Origin: Bimuria novae-zelandiae CBS 107.79
Lineage: Eukaryota; Ascomycota; Dothideomycetes; Pleosporales; Didymosphaeriaceae
DNA length: 64,000 bases
Direction of reading: 5' to 3'
Assembly (NCBI GenBank): GCA_010015655.1
Contig: ML976721.1
Span: forward strand, 186,001-250,000
Every line of letters starts with the position of its first letter. Within the stretch, counting starts at the first letter, position 1. Under the pieces are notes generated by a model that did not search any database, was not told the DNA's origin, and worked only from the letters and a program-made list of their open reading frames with translations. Made by a program: the position numbers and the translations under genes. Below, piece by piece: positions 46,065 to 57,238 of this stretch.

Positions 46065-47808
46065 GGCGCTTGCACACTGTAAGACTACGTGTATGTTAGT
46101 GGCAAGTGGCCTTGTTGCATTGCTTGGCTTGGTGTGAGATGAATAGATACGGGACGGTCCTCCTCAAACTGTACGGAAACAGACAATCAATAGAAGGATG
46201 CGGGTTTCATGCGCTGGTCCTTCTGGTTACCCAAAAAATGCGTATTGCGCATTCACCGCTACCGCCGCGCGCCCTTCGAATGCAACTTCGCCGATGAACA
46301 CGATAGATGCTGTGATCAGAACACAAGACGTGAAGCAACACTTGCACATCGGGTACACTTGGGGTATTTCTAACATTTCTAACATTGCTATATAGGATGA
46401 TTGGTTGGTTGCATGTGAGGGAAGAACCAAAGACGTGCGTCGATGGAAAGAGCAGAGCCATAAACATTCCTCCGTAGTAGAAAGAGGAGAGCCACAGACA
46501 TTCGCCTATGCTGGATCTGGGGAGCCAAGGACGTGAGTCGATGGGAAGATGGGAAGAGTGTGCCAGAAGCAGTATCCAACACCGCCAAATGTTCGCCCTT
46601 GTCATCGCTCATGCTGACATATGTCCCTATGCCTGATTGTAACAGCTGCGTTGGCCCACCCAATTCGGCACTCCGAGCACGGTGGTCGATGTCGCCGCAG
46701 CCTTGCTTGTCGCGCGTTAGTGTACACATGCGCGAATGTATACTTGTCTCTGTAAGCTACTGTTGCGGCTCAGACACACTGTTCCCAGCTCGGCAGGCGT
46801 TTCGTAAGCGGAGGAGCGGAAAACACGATCAGCAGTGCGTAGGTGGCCAGGAGCGACGAGCGGTGAGAAGCAGCAGGATTTCGGGGCTCTTCTTGGAGTG
46901 AGGTGTAAGAGTAATGGATCGCTAGGTGGCGAGAACCGCCTATATAGACTAGTAGGGGCGCTCCTTCCGCATTATTACGCGCCTGCAACGGTCTTACAGA
47001 CTCAGGAAGGTGCGACCACACTGCGCAGTCTACGCACTAGAAGGCGTCACTTCGCTTTCTATTGCTCGATCAAATTTTGATTATAGTATTGTCAACACTT
47101 TACCCCTATATGCAAATACTAAAATTTAGGTAACTTCCCTTGCCTTAAGCTTTCTTCAGAGCCTCCTCCACGTTCGCGTACAGAGCTAGCTCGCTCTTTC
47201 CGCTTTCAACTCCTCACTCAACCTGATCACTTTACACGAGCCTGGATTACAACCTTGAATACCGCTGTGGCTCTTTTGTCCAATACTCAACCTGTACACT
47301 CAAACACGACCATCTCTTCCACTACGGTAGATTGATGTAGAAACATGCCCAACGGCGCCAATTACCAAAGAGTGGGAGGAAAGGCGGCAAGCCTCCACTG
47401 TGCTCGTGATTACAGCAAAACACGTCAGATCAGGACCAATTCAATGGGTGGCATCTATCTAAGAGGGCTAAATCTCCACTGGAGGAGCACCTGTAAGATG
47501 ATAGTATAAGCTCCAAACCTGTGGACAATGCCAGAAACCCCTCTGGTTTCTCTTATGAAGCTTGAAGGTAACGCTGTGCGTACTGCGGTAAGGAAGAGAA
47601 AGCTATATTCGATATTATCACCTTGTCCACGGTCATACGCCCATTGTCCAGACACACCCGTCGAACACCTCCATCCGGTCCGCACTTTCGCCCCGTCAAA
47701 GTCTCGCTTTTGATTTACACTGCTTCTCGTTTACGGATCTCCTCGCTATTATTGACAGCGTTTAAAGACCATATAGAGTTCCCCCCGATGCATTTAACCT
47801 TTCCGGCC
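46065..47808. other. Gene-poor region between citrate synthase and NmrA-like pseudogene
   Basis: 1.7 kb. Two imperfect copies of GA(A/G)CCAA(A/G)GACGTG(C/A)GTCGATGG lie at about 46431 and 46526. No gene, tRNA or transposon recognised. From 47050 to 47130 the sequence is AT-rich. Confidence 0.45.
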
Positions 47809-48881
47809 TTATCCCCAGGCCTCCTTAATAACCTCCACTACTTTCATTGGCTTGATATGCGGAAACTCCGCATTTCGGGGCCCGACCGGACTCACATCCA
47901 GCACGCCCCTCATAGACATAATTCCAAACTCGCTTATCATGCCTGGGTAGTCTGCCTCGGTGGGCGCACCTTCCGGCTGTGGCAAAATCGTCGCCCCACC
48001 TTTCTCCAGCGTCTCGACAGAATCATACTCAACAGTCCACTTCGTCCCTAATACCGGCCAGTCAGCTCGATCCGCCCCACATGTTGTCCTGCAGCAGGAG
48101 GAAGTATTCTTACCAGTGACTTTCTCCGCAATTGTCACAAATTCCCTTCACGTCAACATGTCCGTTGCAAAGGCACTGACCTCTGGCCACTTCCCGTTTT
48201 CCTCCAATAGCGCCCCTACATACGCCGCCAAATCCCTCGTGTGCAGGAACGATACCTTCTGCTCCCCATCTCCCGGGATCACCGCCATGCGGTGCTCAAA
48301 ATCCAGCACGTACCGGAACGGCTTTATATAGCTCTGCGCGCGGGGCAACCCGTAGTGATCCAGCGTCCAGCCAAACACGATGCGGGTGAATTGTATGCGT
48401 GATTCACGCAGGGCATCCGCGGCGTCCAGCCAGTACTGCGCAGCTGGGTGGAAAGATGCCACTTCCGGCGTCTAGTGTATGCCGTATTCGCTGGGGACAA
48501 ATTTCTCGACTGTGCCCGACTGGGATGCCGCGGCGATGAGGTTTAGCTGCGCCTGGTTGGACTCTGGGGTCGCGAGTATGAGGGTGGATATTACAACGGA
48601 TACGTTGTGCTCTTGGAGTAGGGCTTTCATGCTGGGGATGGAGGAGTAGACTGTTGCGATGGTGGGGATGGTGGTGGAATTGATTTCTAGGATAGATGCC
48701 TGGGGGTGGAGTGTCAGTATGGGTTGTACGTGGTAGGATCGGAGACGTGAGTGTGGAAATGAGGCTACCTTTCTGCTTAGCACTAATATCTTGTGCTTTC
48801 CCCCTGGCGTACGAGTCCGTCGACGATGTTGCGCCCAATACCACCGGTGCCGCCTGCGACTGCTATTGTGAAAGAAGACAT
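47809..48881 (-). pseudogene. Broken NmrA-like / isoflavone-reductase-like oxidoreductase
   Basis: Exon pieces on the minus strand: 48881-48769, 48699-48114, 48047-47809, with clean introns (GTAGCC..CCCAG; GTAAGA..TTAG). The protein starts SSFTIAVAGGTGGIGRNIVDGL, the NAD(P)-binding glycine motif. A missing G in a GGGGG run (about 48808) shifts the frame before KHKILVLSRK. Then ILEINSTTIPTI... and KFVPSEYGIH are read, an in-frame TAG (48472-48474), FHPAAQYWLDAADALRES, FTRIVFGWTLDHYG, and an in-frame TGA (48148-48150) where MLTWREF would be expected. The tail (TKWTVEYDSVETLEKGG..EVIKEAWG) is intact. Family members act as NADPH reductases or redox-sensing regulators. Three breaks in an otherwise well-kept gene suggest recent inactivation; both stops are single-transition changes. 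Confidence 0.87.
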
Positions 48882-49599
48882 CGTTGGTCCATACATCTGC
48901 GTATAGGGGTTTCTATAGTATTGAACGAGACAAGGGCCGAAGGGTTGAAATCGAGGACGGAGTTGAAGATCGGACTGTAGTGTTGTGCTGTCTCACTATG
49001 GACTTCTCGACCACTTATATACCTACAGACAATACCAGTAGAATCCCTTTCTTTCTCCGTTTGCGAAGCAATGCAAGTGCCATTGCTTACCTGACCGTAC
49101 ATACGCCGAGCATCTCTAGAGCGCTATACGAGCACTCCGCACTCACCTAAGAGCCACTGGCTTTGGTTGGCTGAGCATCGAACGCAGTAGGGTAATTGCT
49201 TGACTTGATCGAATTGGAGGATCTCATCCGAATCCAGGTTCTCATTGGACACTTCGTCTATTAGGATACCTCGGGTTGCCTTGGCGTTCCAAGAATCAGC
49301 AGAGGATAGTGTAAGCAGGCCTTGGCGTTCTGTTTCTCTTCTGGCTTCGCGTTCCTCAGGTTGCGAATCTGTGTATGACGGTGCGGATTATCAACAAAGC
49401 CGGGCGGATTGCAACACTGCGACCATTACAAGGAGAATGGTGTACGCAAACACACTTGCGCGAGTGCACTGAGCGGGTAGGCGCTAGCCTCAATATAGTA
49501 AGCGCAATCGCGGCGATAAGCGGGCCGACAAAAAAGTTCGAGGGCAGAATTCACTGAGCGCAGTGTGAGCGACGTGCGCCAACCCAAACAACTACCACA
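48882..49599. other. Divergent upstream region of NmrA-like pseudogene and PUF6
   Basis: 720 bases between two start codons facing apart. Only short frames. No gene or repeat seen. Confidence 0.5.
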
Positions 49600-51921
49600 A
49601 TGGCCGGTATCAAACGCAAATCCGCGGCTGCAGCGCAGTCTGAAGTGAAGAGCAAGAGCAAGAAGGTCAAGGTGGATAAGCCTACGAAACGGTCGAGCGA
49701 CAAAGATGCGATAAAACCTGCGAAGAGCTCCAAGAAGGCGAAGCGCGAGGATGATTCAGACGAACTGATGGAGTCGGATACGAGCGAGGTAGAGAACGGC
49801 TTCTATGGGTTCTCAGCGAACGAAGGGGCGGGGAGAGACGGTTCTTCCTCGCCGTCGGAAGCCGGCTTCGTTGGCGATGCGCTTGACGCTGCGCTGAACG
49901 AGGATACCAAGCAAGACGGAAAGAAGGACAAGAAGGACAAGGACGGGAAGAAAGAGCACAAGAAGGACAAGAAGGACAAGAAAGACTTCAAGAGCAACGG
50001 CGCTGGAGAGAAGACTTCTGCTCTGGCAGGCTTGAACGGTGCGCTTATGCAGACCTACTTCTGAAGATTTTGCTAATTAATTGATAGCAACGACTTCTCG
50101 AGAGGCTCATGCCAAACAAAAAGCTCTGGCAAAGGAGCGCAAATCGGCGAAACCGAACGCCGAGGTCGTCGAACAGTTGAAGGAGTTGTGGGAGAAGCTG
50201 CGACTCAAAGCCAATGTATCGGATCAGGAGCGAAAAGATCTCATTGATAAGACGTTTGAGCTCGTCACCGGTCGGATCAAGGAATTCGTTTTCAAGCACG
50301 ACTCTGTTCGCGTTATTCAGTCCGCACTCAAATACACACGATCGATGGAGCAACGACGAATCATAGCCCAGGAGCTTAAAAGCGAGTTCAAGGGCTTGGC
50401 AGAAGGAAAATATGCAAAATTCTTGATTGCAAAGCTGTTGGAGAAGGGGTATGAATAACGCTCCTGTTGCGGGACCTCTTGCGCTGACACACTTGCAGAG
50501 ATGCTGAGATTCGAGGGATGATCATCCAAGAGTTTTACGGACACGTCCGTCGTTTAATACACCACCCGGAGGCCTCGTGGATACTCGATGACACGTACCG
50601 ACAAGTCGCTACCCCAGCGCAAAAGGCACACCTTTTGCGAGAGTGGTACGGTCCTGAGTTTTCAATCAAGGGACTCGGCGACGACAAGGACTCTGAGAAC
50701 GCAGACTTAAGCACCATCTTAGAGAAGTCACCTGAGAAGCGGAAACCGATCATGGACTATCTGGAGCAACAGATCAATTCGCTCATTCAGAAGAAACAGA
50801 CGGGCTTTACTATGCTACACGATGCTATGTTACAATACTTTCTAACTTGCAAGCCTAACACGACCGAAGCGAGCGACTTCCTGGACCACCTGAAGCCGGA
50901 CCCTACTCTGAAGGAAGGAGAAGAGGCGGACAACATTGATCTCCTCAAGAATCTTGCCTTCACAAAGCCCGGTTCGCGCCTTGTTTCCCTCGCTTTCGCC
51001 TATGGTGCAGCCAAGGATCGTAAGATCTTGCTGCGTCCATACAAGGACACGATCGAAACCATGGCCTACGACGTAAACGCTCATAATGTTTTGCTGGCTG
51101 CGATGGCCGTTACGGATGATACAAAGCTTACGTCGAAATCGATTTTCGGTGAACTGCTGCCCGCAATCGGAAGCGATCAACTCTCTGAAAAGGTTCAGAG
51201 TCTCTCAAATGATGTTCGCGCACGCACCGTCCTTCTTTATCCTTTTGCGTCAGATGCAAAGTGGCTTCTAGACCAGGAGACCCGCGAGCGAATGGCGGAG
51301 GTCTGCAGCATTCGCGAAATCACTTCGAAGAAGGATCCCAACACAAGAAACCACGAACTCGCCAAGAGTATCGAGCCTCAGCTCCTGACAGTCGTTAACG
51401 AGCAGACTCGGTCCTTCACACAGCATGTCACAGGGTTGCAATTCCTCGGCGAGGTGCTGGTCGGAGCGCCAGAGGTGGAGCCGAAGCTGCGGCAAGAGGC
51501 GCTGAAAAAGGTGGCCGAACTTTCGCAGAAGATCATCGAAGGCGGTGAGAACATCACCAGCCACGGCAAGAACATGCTCAAGACGTTGGTCCAGGGCGGC
51601 AAATTCGACCCGATGACGAAGAAGGTTGTTCCGGTAAGCCCGCCATTGGGGTTTGCGGACTTGTTTTGGGATCAGATCAAGCAGGACGTGCTGGCTTGGG
51701 CGACTGGGGAAGGCTCTTTCGTCATCGTCGGCCTGGTGGAGTCTGAGAATTTTAACCGGAAGGACGAAGTATTAGCTGCGTTGAAGAAGGGCCGCAAGCA
51801 GCTACAGGAGGCGGCTGGTCCTGCCAAGGCGGACGCAAAGACGAAGAAGCAAGGGAAGAAGGGAGGTGCGCCGCAGAGCAGAGGCAATGCTGGTGCGAGA
51901 ATATTGTTGGAAAAGTTGTAG
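49600..51921 (+). CDS. PUF6: Pumilio-repeat protein Puf6 (CPL domain)
   Basis: Exons 49600-50038, 50088-50448, 50499-51921; 740 residues; introns of 49 and 50 bases with GCTAAT and GCTGAC branch sites. The first 145 residues are Lys/Asp/Ser-rich with a run of KKDK repeats (nucleolar-type). Pumilio-like repeats follow (VFKHDSVRVIQSALKYT, GKYAKFLIAKLLEKG, FYGHVRRLIHHPEASWI). A CPL-type C-terminal domain (DRKILLRPYKDTIETMAYDVNAHN...) follows. The end is Lys-rich. In yeast Puf6 binds RNA, takes part in 60S ribosomal subunit assembly and represses ASH1 mRNA. The homology is clear; which of these roles applies here is inference. Confidence 0.93.
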
Positions 51922-52236
51922 ATACCACGTGCATTTTGCTTCACTCATGAGAATATTCGAGTCGGATACTGTCAGTTTTATCCAATCACAGGTGTGTCTC
52001 AGTTTATCGTATGGTGGTCTGACGTAGACGACTCTCGGACAGGAAGCTTGGTGTAAATGACGCGCCTTCGCCTACCCAGGCCAGATGACGCTCGACGACA
52101 CTACAGGGGTCATCCTGATCAGTCATTGCAACCTTGGAAGCCGAGCGACCTCACGACGCCCTCACATATCAAGCGTATCATCAATCGAAGCGCTGACGCG
52201 TTTCGCAGACTGCCAAAATGCTCATTTCCTCAGTGG
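51922..52236. other. Short intergenic between converging PUF6 and ankyrin gene
   Basis: 315 bases of 3' flank for both genes; nothing else seen. Confidence 0.5.
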
Positions 52237-52929
52237 TCAATCGACCCTCCTTCTCACGCTTCGACCAGACTCCTCGGTGCCCATGCCAGTCACGACATCT
52301 GAGACCAGCTCGCGCAGTTGCCTCTGAACCTCTTCCGTCTGGAAGTCGTCCCGCGCCGCAAGCTCCTCAATGCGCCTCCGAATTTCAGGGTCTGGTGCCT
52401 CACCCGCCGCATCCTCCGCCATTGTGCCAATGTTGATCTGCACGCCGTTAGGCAGCGGCAGAGGCGGGTGAACGCCCTCCGTCTCTATCACACCTGCACT
52501 CACGGGCTGCACTTGTCCACCGCTCCGCACGCTCCTTAGGTACTGGTACACCTCGTTCGCCTCGCCCTCCTCTTCTGCAAACTTTTCCTCTGCGGTTTTG
52601 CCCTCTGCATTTCGTATGCCGTAGTCTGCACCCAGCTCTTCTACCAGACAGCGCGCGACGTCGCTGCTTTCAGCTACGAACAGCGGCGTCTCGCCGTCCT
52701 CGTCTAACATGTTGACATTAGCCTTGTACTTCTGGATCAGCTCGCGCAAGACCTCGAGCTGGTTATAGGAGACGGCGGCATGGACGAGCGAGTAGCCGTG
52801 CGCATCAGAGGCAGAGGCGAGCTGCGGGTGCTGTGTGAGCGATGTGAGGATGGAATTCGGGCGCGTGTCGATGAGATTCAGCAGGAGATCGATGGTGGGC
52901 GCGGGAAGTTGTCGCTGTGGCGATGCCAT
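52237..52929 (-). CDS. YAR1: Ankyrin-repeat protein, YAR1-like
   Basis: Single exon of 230 residues. The start MASPQRQLPAPTIDLLLNLID leads into two clear ankyrin repeats (ASDAHGYSLVHAAVSYNQLEVLRELI; NMLDEDGETPLFVAESSDVARCLVEEL) and a third degenerate one (GADYGIRNAEGKTAEEKF). The C-terminal 90 residues are acidic and Val/Gly/Pro-rich with RRRIEELAARDDF. Size, repeat count and acidic tail fit Yar1, the dedicated chaperone of ribosomal protein Rps3 that acts between cytoplasm and nucleus. The symbol is by resemblance. It lies next to PUF6, another ribosome-biogenesis factor, but converging, not co-oriented. Confidence 0.82.
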   Translation of the reverse strand: MASPQRQLPAPTIDLLLNLIDTRPNSILTSLTQHPQLASASDAHGYSLVHAAVSYNQLEVLRELIQKYKANVNMLDEDGETPLFVAESSDVARCLVEELGADYGIRNAEGKTAEEKFAEEEGEANEVYQYLRSVRSGGQVQPVSAGVIETEGVHPPLPLPNGVQINIGTMAEDAAGEAPDPEIRRRIEELAARDDFQTEEVQRQLRELVSDVVTGMGTEESGRSVRRRVD

Positions 52930-53713
52930 GATGGCTGGTGTTTTGCGACGCGCGTCTCTTTGCGCGGCGATGAGTGACCACTTGAACCCGGGCGTATTCG
53001 GCGTATACGCGAATGAGCAATGCTGGAGAAATTTTATGGTGTTTGGCTACGTCAGCCCGCCGCATGTGGGATGGCCTCGCCTCGCCCCGCGCCGCTTTCT
53101 CTCCAGGTCGATCCGAAAGTGCGCCAAGAATTGGGGCTCACTTGAGCAATAATCCTCCGATCCTCCTTGCATCCTTCAGTTCACCACCTCCGCTTCTCAG
53201 CCTTCTGTTTGCGCGCGAGGAATCGTTTCTCCGAGCGCGGCTTCGGCAGAGCTTGGCGGCGTCCGGAGTTCCCAAATCAGCCCTCCGCTGTGCAAGCGTC
53301 ACTGGGCGGCGCCACCTCTCACGATTCGCGATGGACGCACGACCAAGCGAAGGATCTACATGGCTCAGCCTCGAATGAAACGTCAGAGGCTCAGAGCATC
53401 TTGGCTGCTGTGTCGCGTGTCCTTGTCTTATTTCTCTCCTTTGCTGACACTTGCGGCTCGCTTTCCACAGTTCTAACAGCATTGTGTTCGTTTTCGTTAT
53501 TATTTAATAATCTCTACCACTCCAGTTCTTTCTTCATGACCCTGCTCCCAACACACTAAAACGGGCCTTTGCGACGGCGCATGCCACAATACTGCTAAGA
53601 GTCTTGGACGTCTCACAACCCAGCAACTGCGCTATTCCGGCGGCTAGACAACGCTGCCTCAAAACACCTCTCTCCTGTTCGTCGCAACGCTGCGCGAACA
53701 CTCGTAGTTCACC
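52930..53713. other. Divergent upstream region of ankyrin and PAP2 genes
   Basis: 780 bases between opposed starts, C/T-rich near 53170-53210 and 53480-53530. No gene recognised. Confidence 0.5.
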
Positions 53714-54968
53714 ATGGATTTAAAATCTTTGCACATGCCGTCGAAGCGGCTTATTCTATCATACATATTTGACTGGATCGTAATAATGTAAGTCTGCGAG
53801 CGGCGGTTGGAATTGAAGTCAACTAACTCTTCACAGTGGCATCGCGGCTGTCGGCGGGGGTTGGAACTGGATACATCCTTTTCACCGGCCCTTCTCTCCG
53901 GTGGACCTGAGCATATCCTACCCTTTCGAACATGATGAGACTATACCAACATGGCTAATGGTGGTCATTGGCCTGGTCATTCCGGCAGCCATCACTTTCC
54001 TGGTGTGCCTAATCTTCGTTCCGGGACCTACTGCGACGAGAGACACCCCGAGGAGTCTGGTATGGCGGAGGAAGATCTGGGAGTGGAACACGGCGTGGAT
54101 GGGCCTTGCTCTATCGCTCGCGACAGCCTTCATGATCACGCAAGGCATGAAACTGCTGTTTGGGAAACCGAGACCCGACCTCCTCTCGAGGTGCCAACCT
54201 GACCTGAGTCGGATCTCTGAATTTACCGTCAACCCCGCTGTTGCACCCGTCGGGGAAAGCTTCGGCCAGTATTGGGTGCTCGTAACATCAGGAATATGCC
54301 AAAACACCGATGACGATATTCTACAAGATGGCTTCAAGTCCTTCCCTAGCGGCCACGCTAGCTTCACCTGGTCCGGCCTCCTCTACCTCACTCTCTTCTT
54401 GGCCTCCAAGTTCTCCGTCGCCATCCCCTTCCTCCCCTCTCGCCCGTTCACTACGAACCCCGACCACATCTCGGCGACCGCTCGCTCCAACCTGAAGAGC
54501 AGGGGCAGCAGTCTCCTCCCGCTCAATGCAAAGGACTCCGGCCTCTCCAGCCCAGGTTTCACAGACGACAGAGTCGTCCCCGACCGCTACCAAGCCGCCG
54601 CGCCACCCGTCTACTCTCTCATCCTCGTCCTCGTTCCCATCGGTACCGCCATCTACGTGTGCAGCACGCGCTTCACCGACTACCGCCACTTCGGCTTCGA
54701 TCTTCTCTTCGGGAGCTTCATCGGTATCACGACGGCGTGGTTCAGCTTTAGGTTCTACCACCTCCCCATCACGCGCGGCGCGGGCTGGTCGTGGGGTCCG
54801 AGGAGCTACAAGAGGAGTTGGGGTATTGGTGTGGGCGTAGGGTCGTATGTGGGAACTGAGGGCTGGAGCAAATACGGGAAGAGCGAGACGGCGCCGACGA
54901 ATGGGCATAGAGATGTGAGGGAGGGACCGGGCAGGGCTGAGAGGATGGAAGGTGAGCGCGCTGTGTAG
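53714..54968 (+). CDS. PAP2-type lipid phosphate phosphatase (DPP1/LPP1 family)
   Basis: Exons 53714-53787 and 53837-54968; 401 residues; the 49-base intron has GTAAGT and an AACTAACT branch. The three phosphatase motifs are present: KLLFGKPRP (KX6RP), FPSGHASF (PSGH), and STRFTDYRHFGFD (SRX5HX3D, with T in second place). Six hydrophobic segments can be seen, for example MVVIGLVIPAAITFLVCLIF and YSLILVLVPIGTAIYV. The loop between motifs two and three is longer than usual and Ser/Arg-rich (about 190-235). Such enzymes dephosphorylate phosphatidic acid or diacylglycerol pyrophosphate in vacuole or Golgi membranes. The tail is Gly/Arg/Glu-rich. The exact substrate is not predictable from the sequence. 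Confidence 0.92.
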
Positions 54969-55681
54969 TGATACCCGGGTTTTCATTTGTTTTCTAAACG
55001 GTTGCAGGGAGGCGTTCGATGGTTTGGGTTTGAGAGGTACATATAGCTCTGGCTTTTTAGGGTTTGTAACAAGAGTTGAATTCTTGAATGCTTTGGGTTC
55101 GCTGCTTAGTTCGTGAATTAAGTGGTTGTGTGAAGTATTTGGAGAAGTACTTTTGCGCGTGTGTCTTGGTACGAGAATGCATGTTGCCTTGCTTATAATA
55201 CTCACCCGGTCGTTTTCTCCTGCGAGGGGTCTCTCTATGAGAAACTGCAGTTTGCTGGGTGAACATCCACAGGTGCTAGACACCCGAACTTAAACGAATA
55301 GCGTTTAGGCCTATACTCTATTTGACCTTCTCAAGTACCTGTGGTAGTAAAAATATGTCATTTTTTGAAATAAAAAGGAACATATTGTAGTTGTATTGAT
55401 AGGTAGGAGCTACACGGTCTTTTCGTCCCATGTATGAACGCAGAGAAAGTACGCAGTCCTCTCTCTATAGGTCGGGCACTACGTGTCGGGCTAGGTTACT
55501 GAAGCCATAGAGTCCTGTAAGGCTGTATAGCACTGCAATCTTTAGCGCGAACGAGCAGTTGCGGACCACCAACGCCGAGGCCCGTGCACACGAGCCTTTG
55601 ACCAAAGTTATCCGCACCCTCACGCTCAACATTACGCGATTTCCCAGACCCAATCCGCCTTCCACCACACTCGCCCCAGCC
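54969..55681. other. Intergenic between PAP2 and WBP4-like genes
   Basis: About 710 bases: 3' flank, an AT-rich stretch at 55340-55400, then the leader of the next gene. A longer frame starts at 55559 but the upstream part looks like leader. No other gene. Confidence 0.5.
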
Positions 55682-56521
55682 ATGTCCGAGTACTGGAAGT
55701 CAACGCCAAAGTACTGGTGCAAATTCTGCAAAGACTACATCAAAGACACCAAATTCGAGCGCCAGCAACACGAAGCCACCGGGCGGCACCAGTCCAACAT
55801 CCAGCGCTCGCTCAAGGGCCTGCACCGCGAGCAGCAGAACGCCGCGCGCCAGCAGCAGCGCGCAAAAGATGAGGTTGCGCGGCTGAACGGGCTTGTGCCC
55901 TCCACTTCTGCCGCCGCCGAGGGTGCGAATGCGCCTGTGAAACCGACGTTCGCGAAAACCGAGGAGAAGAAGGCGACGCTGCAGGACCGCAAGAAGCAGT
56001 GGGAGCAGCTTGCAGCGATGGGCATCGCGGTGCCCGATGAGGCGAAGGGCGGCATGGCGTTGAAGGGCGAGTGGACGGTGGTGAAGGAGGAGGTTGTGGG
56101 CGAAATCAACGAGGAGGGAGAGTTTAGGGCGCTGAATAAAGGCGTGAGGAAGAGGAAGGTGGATGAGGAAGAGTTAGAGAGGGAGTTAGCGGGGGAGACT
56201 ATTACGAAGAAGAAGGGGTGGGGGCAGACGTATAAGAGTTTGCCAGGGAGAGGGGATGATGATGAGGATATTGAGGCGCTGTTTAAGAGGAGGAAGACGG
56301 AGGATAAGGAAGAGGATGATGGGGTCAAAAAGGAAGTCAAGGACGAGGAGGGTGTCAAGGGTGAGGACGAACCGGAGTCGATGCGCGATATACCGACTGC
56401 AGACGAGGACGCTGCGAGGAAAGCGGGGAGCAGTGCGGCGGCTACGGTGAAGAAAGAAAAAGAGGCTGATACCCCTGCGCCGACAGTGGTGTTCAAGAAG
56501 CGGAAAAAGATCGCAAAATGA
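55682..56521 (+). CDS. U1-type zinc-finger spliceosomal protein (WBP4/FBP21-like)
   Basis: Single exon, 279 residues from MSEYWKSTPKYW. A U1C/matrin-type C2H2 finger occupies residues 13-38 (WCKFCKDYI, then QQHEATGRHQ). A charged helical segment follows (HREQQNAARQQQRAKDEVARL), then acidic and basic low-complexity sequence with repeated VKKEVKDEE/VKGEDE and a nuclear-type basic end (FKKRKKIAK). No WW domain is seen, as in fungal members I know. Human WBP4/FBP21 is a B-complex splicing protein, so a splicing role is likely. The ORF extends to 55559, but the chosen ATG gives the conserved opening. Confidence 0.85.
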   Translation: MSEYWKSTPKYWCKFCKDYIKDTKFERQQHEATGRHQSNIQRSLKGLHREQQNAARQQQRAKDEVARLNGLVPSTSAAAEGANAPVKPTFAKTEEKKATLQDRKKQWEQLAAMGIAVPDEAKGGMALKGEWTVVKEEVVGEINEEGEFRALNKGVRKRKVDEEELERELAGETITKKKGWGQTYKSLPGRGDDDEDIEALFKRRKTEDKEEDDGVKKEVKDEEGVKGEDEPESMRDIPTADEDAARKAGSSAAATVKKEKEADTPAPTVVFKKRKKIAK

Positions 56522-57238
56522 GGGCTTTCAGGATATTCGCACACACATTCTGACGCTTTCGTCCTACGCGAGGTGAATGCGCCAATCATAAATTGAGGTC
56601 GGATCAGCATCATTACGCTCCTGGGTTGTATGGGTTTTAGAGTATGTGCTTTGGGCGCCCGCGCGCAACAACTCTTGGGTGGGCGTTCCTCACGCGGTCC
56701 AAACACCTGGGTGATTATTCACCAGCCCCAAGAATAGATCGAGTAAAGGAATCTTGGAGAGACCAAGATCCAGTCTGTCGTCACTTGACCTTGGGCTACC
56801 CTAGTATATACGATATACGGACAAAACCCTTTTCACTAGCCCATGGGTACGCGCTGACAGGGAGGAATGATCAACCTGAGTACTTTTACACAAGACCAGA
56901 CTCCCAATTGAGAGACCCGAGGTACGACTTTCGGTGTTGCTGGACTTTTGGGCAATATATAAGATAATTACATATACTTTCCCTTCGTAATGCTGTGCTG
57001 ACGCCTTGATGCCCCCGACAACTTTAGCGCGCAGATCGCCGCCTAATGGCTAACGTCTCTGTACCCTTGTTCAGCCTTGCGGTTGCTCGCCAAGCTGCTG
57101 CCCGTCGCGTCGTCCAACGCTCTCCGCGACTCAAAGAAAGACACGCTGCTGGCTGCTCATCCCTCACGTCCACCTCACCTCCCGTCGCCTCTGGTCGCCC
57201 CGTAGTATGCCCGCTCTTTCTGCTTAAACGACGCGACC
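56522..57238. other. Upstream region of HIR1
   Basis: About 700 bases with the 3' end of the zinc-finger gene and the promoter and leader of HIR1. An anonymous frame at 56644-56967 shows no motif. Confidence 0.5.

Noticed and set aside
54321..55283. 320-residue minus-strand frame
   Set aside because: Antisense to the PAP2 phosphatase, whose three catalytic motifs are clear on the plus strand.
55735..56706. 323-residue minus-strand frame
   Set aside because: Antisense to the zinc-finger gene; Ser/Phe-rich shadow of Glu/Lys codons.
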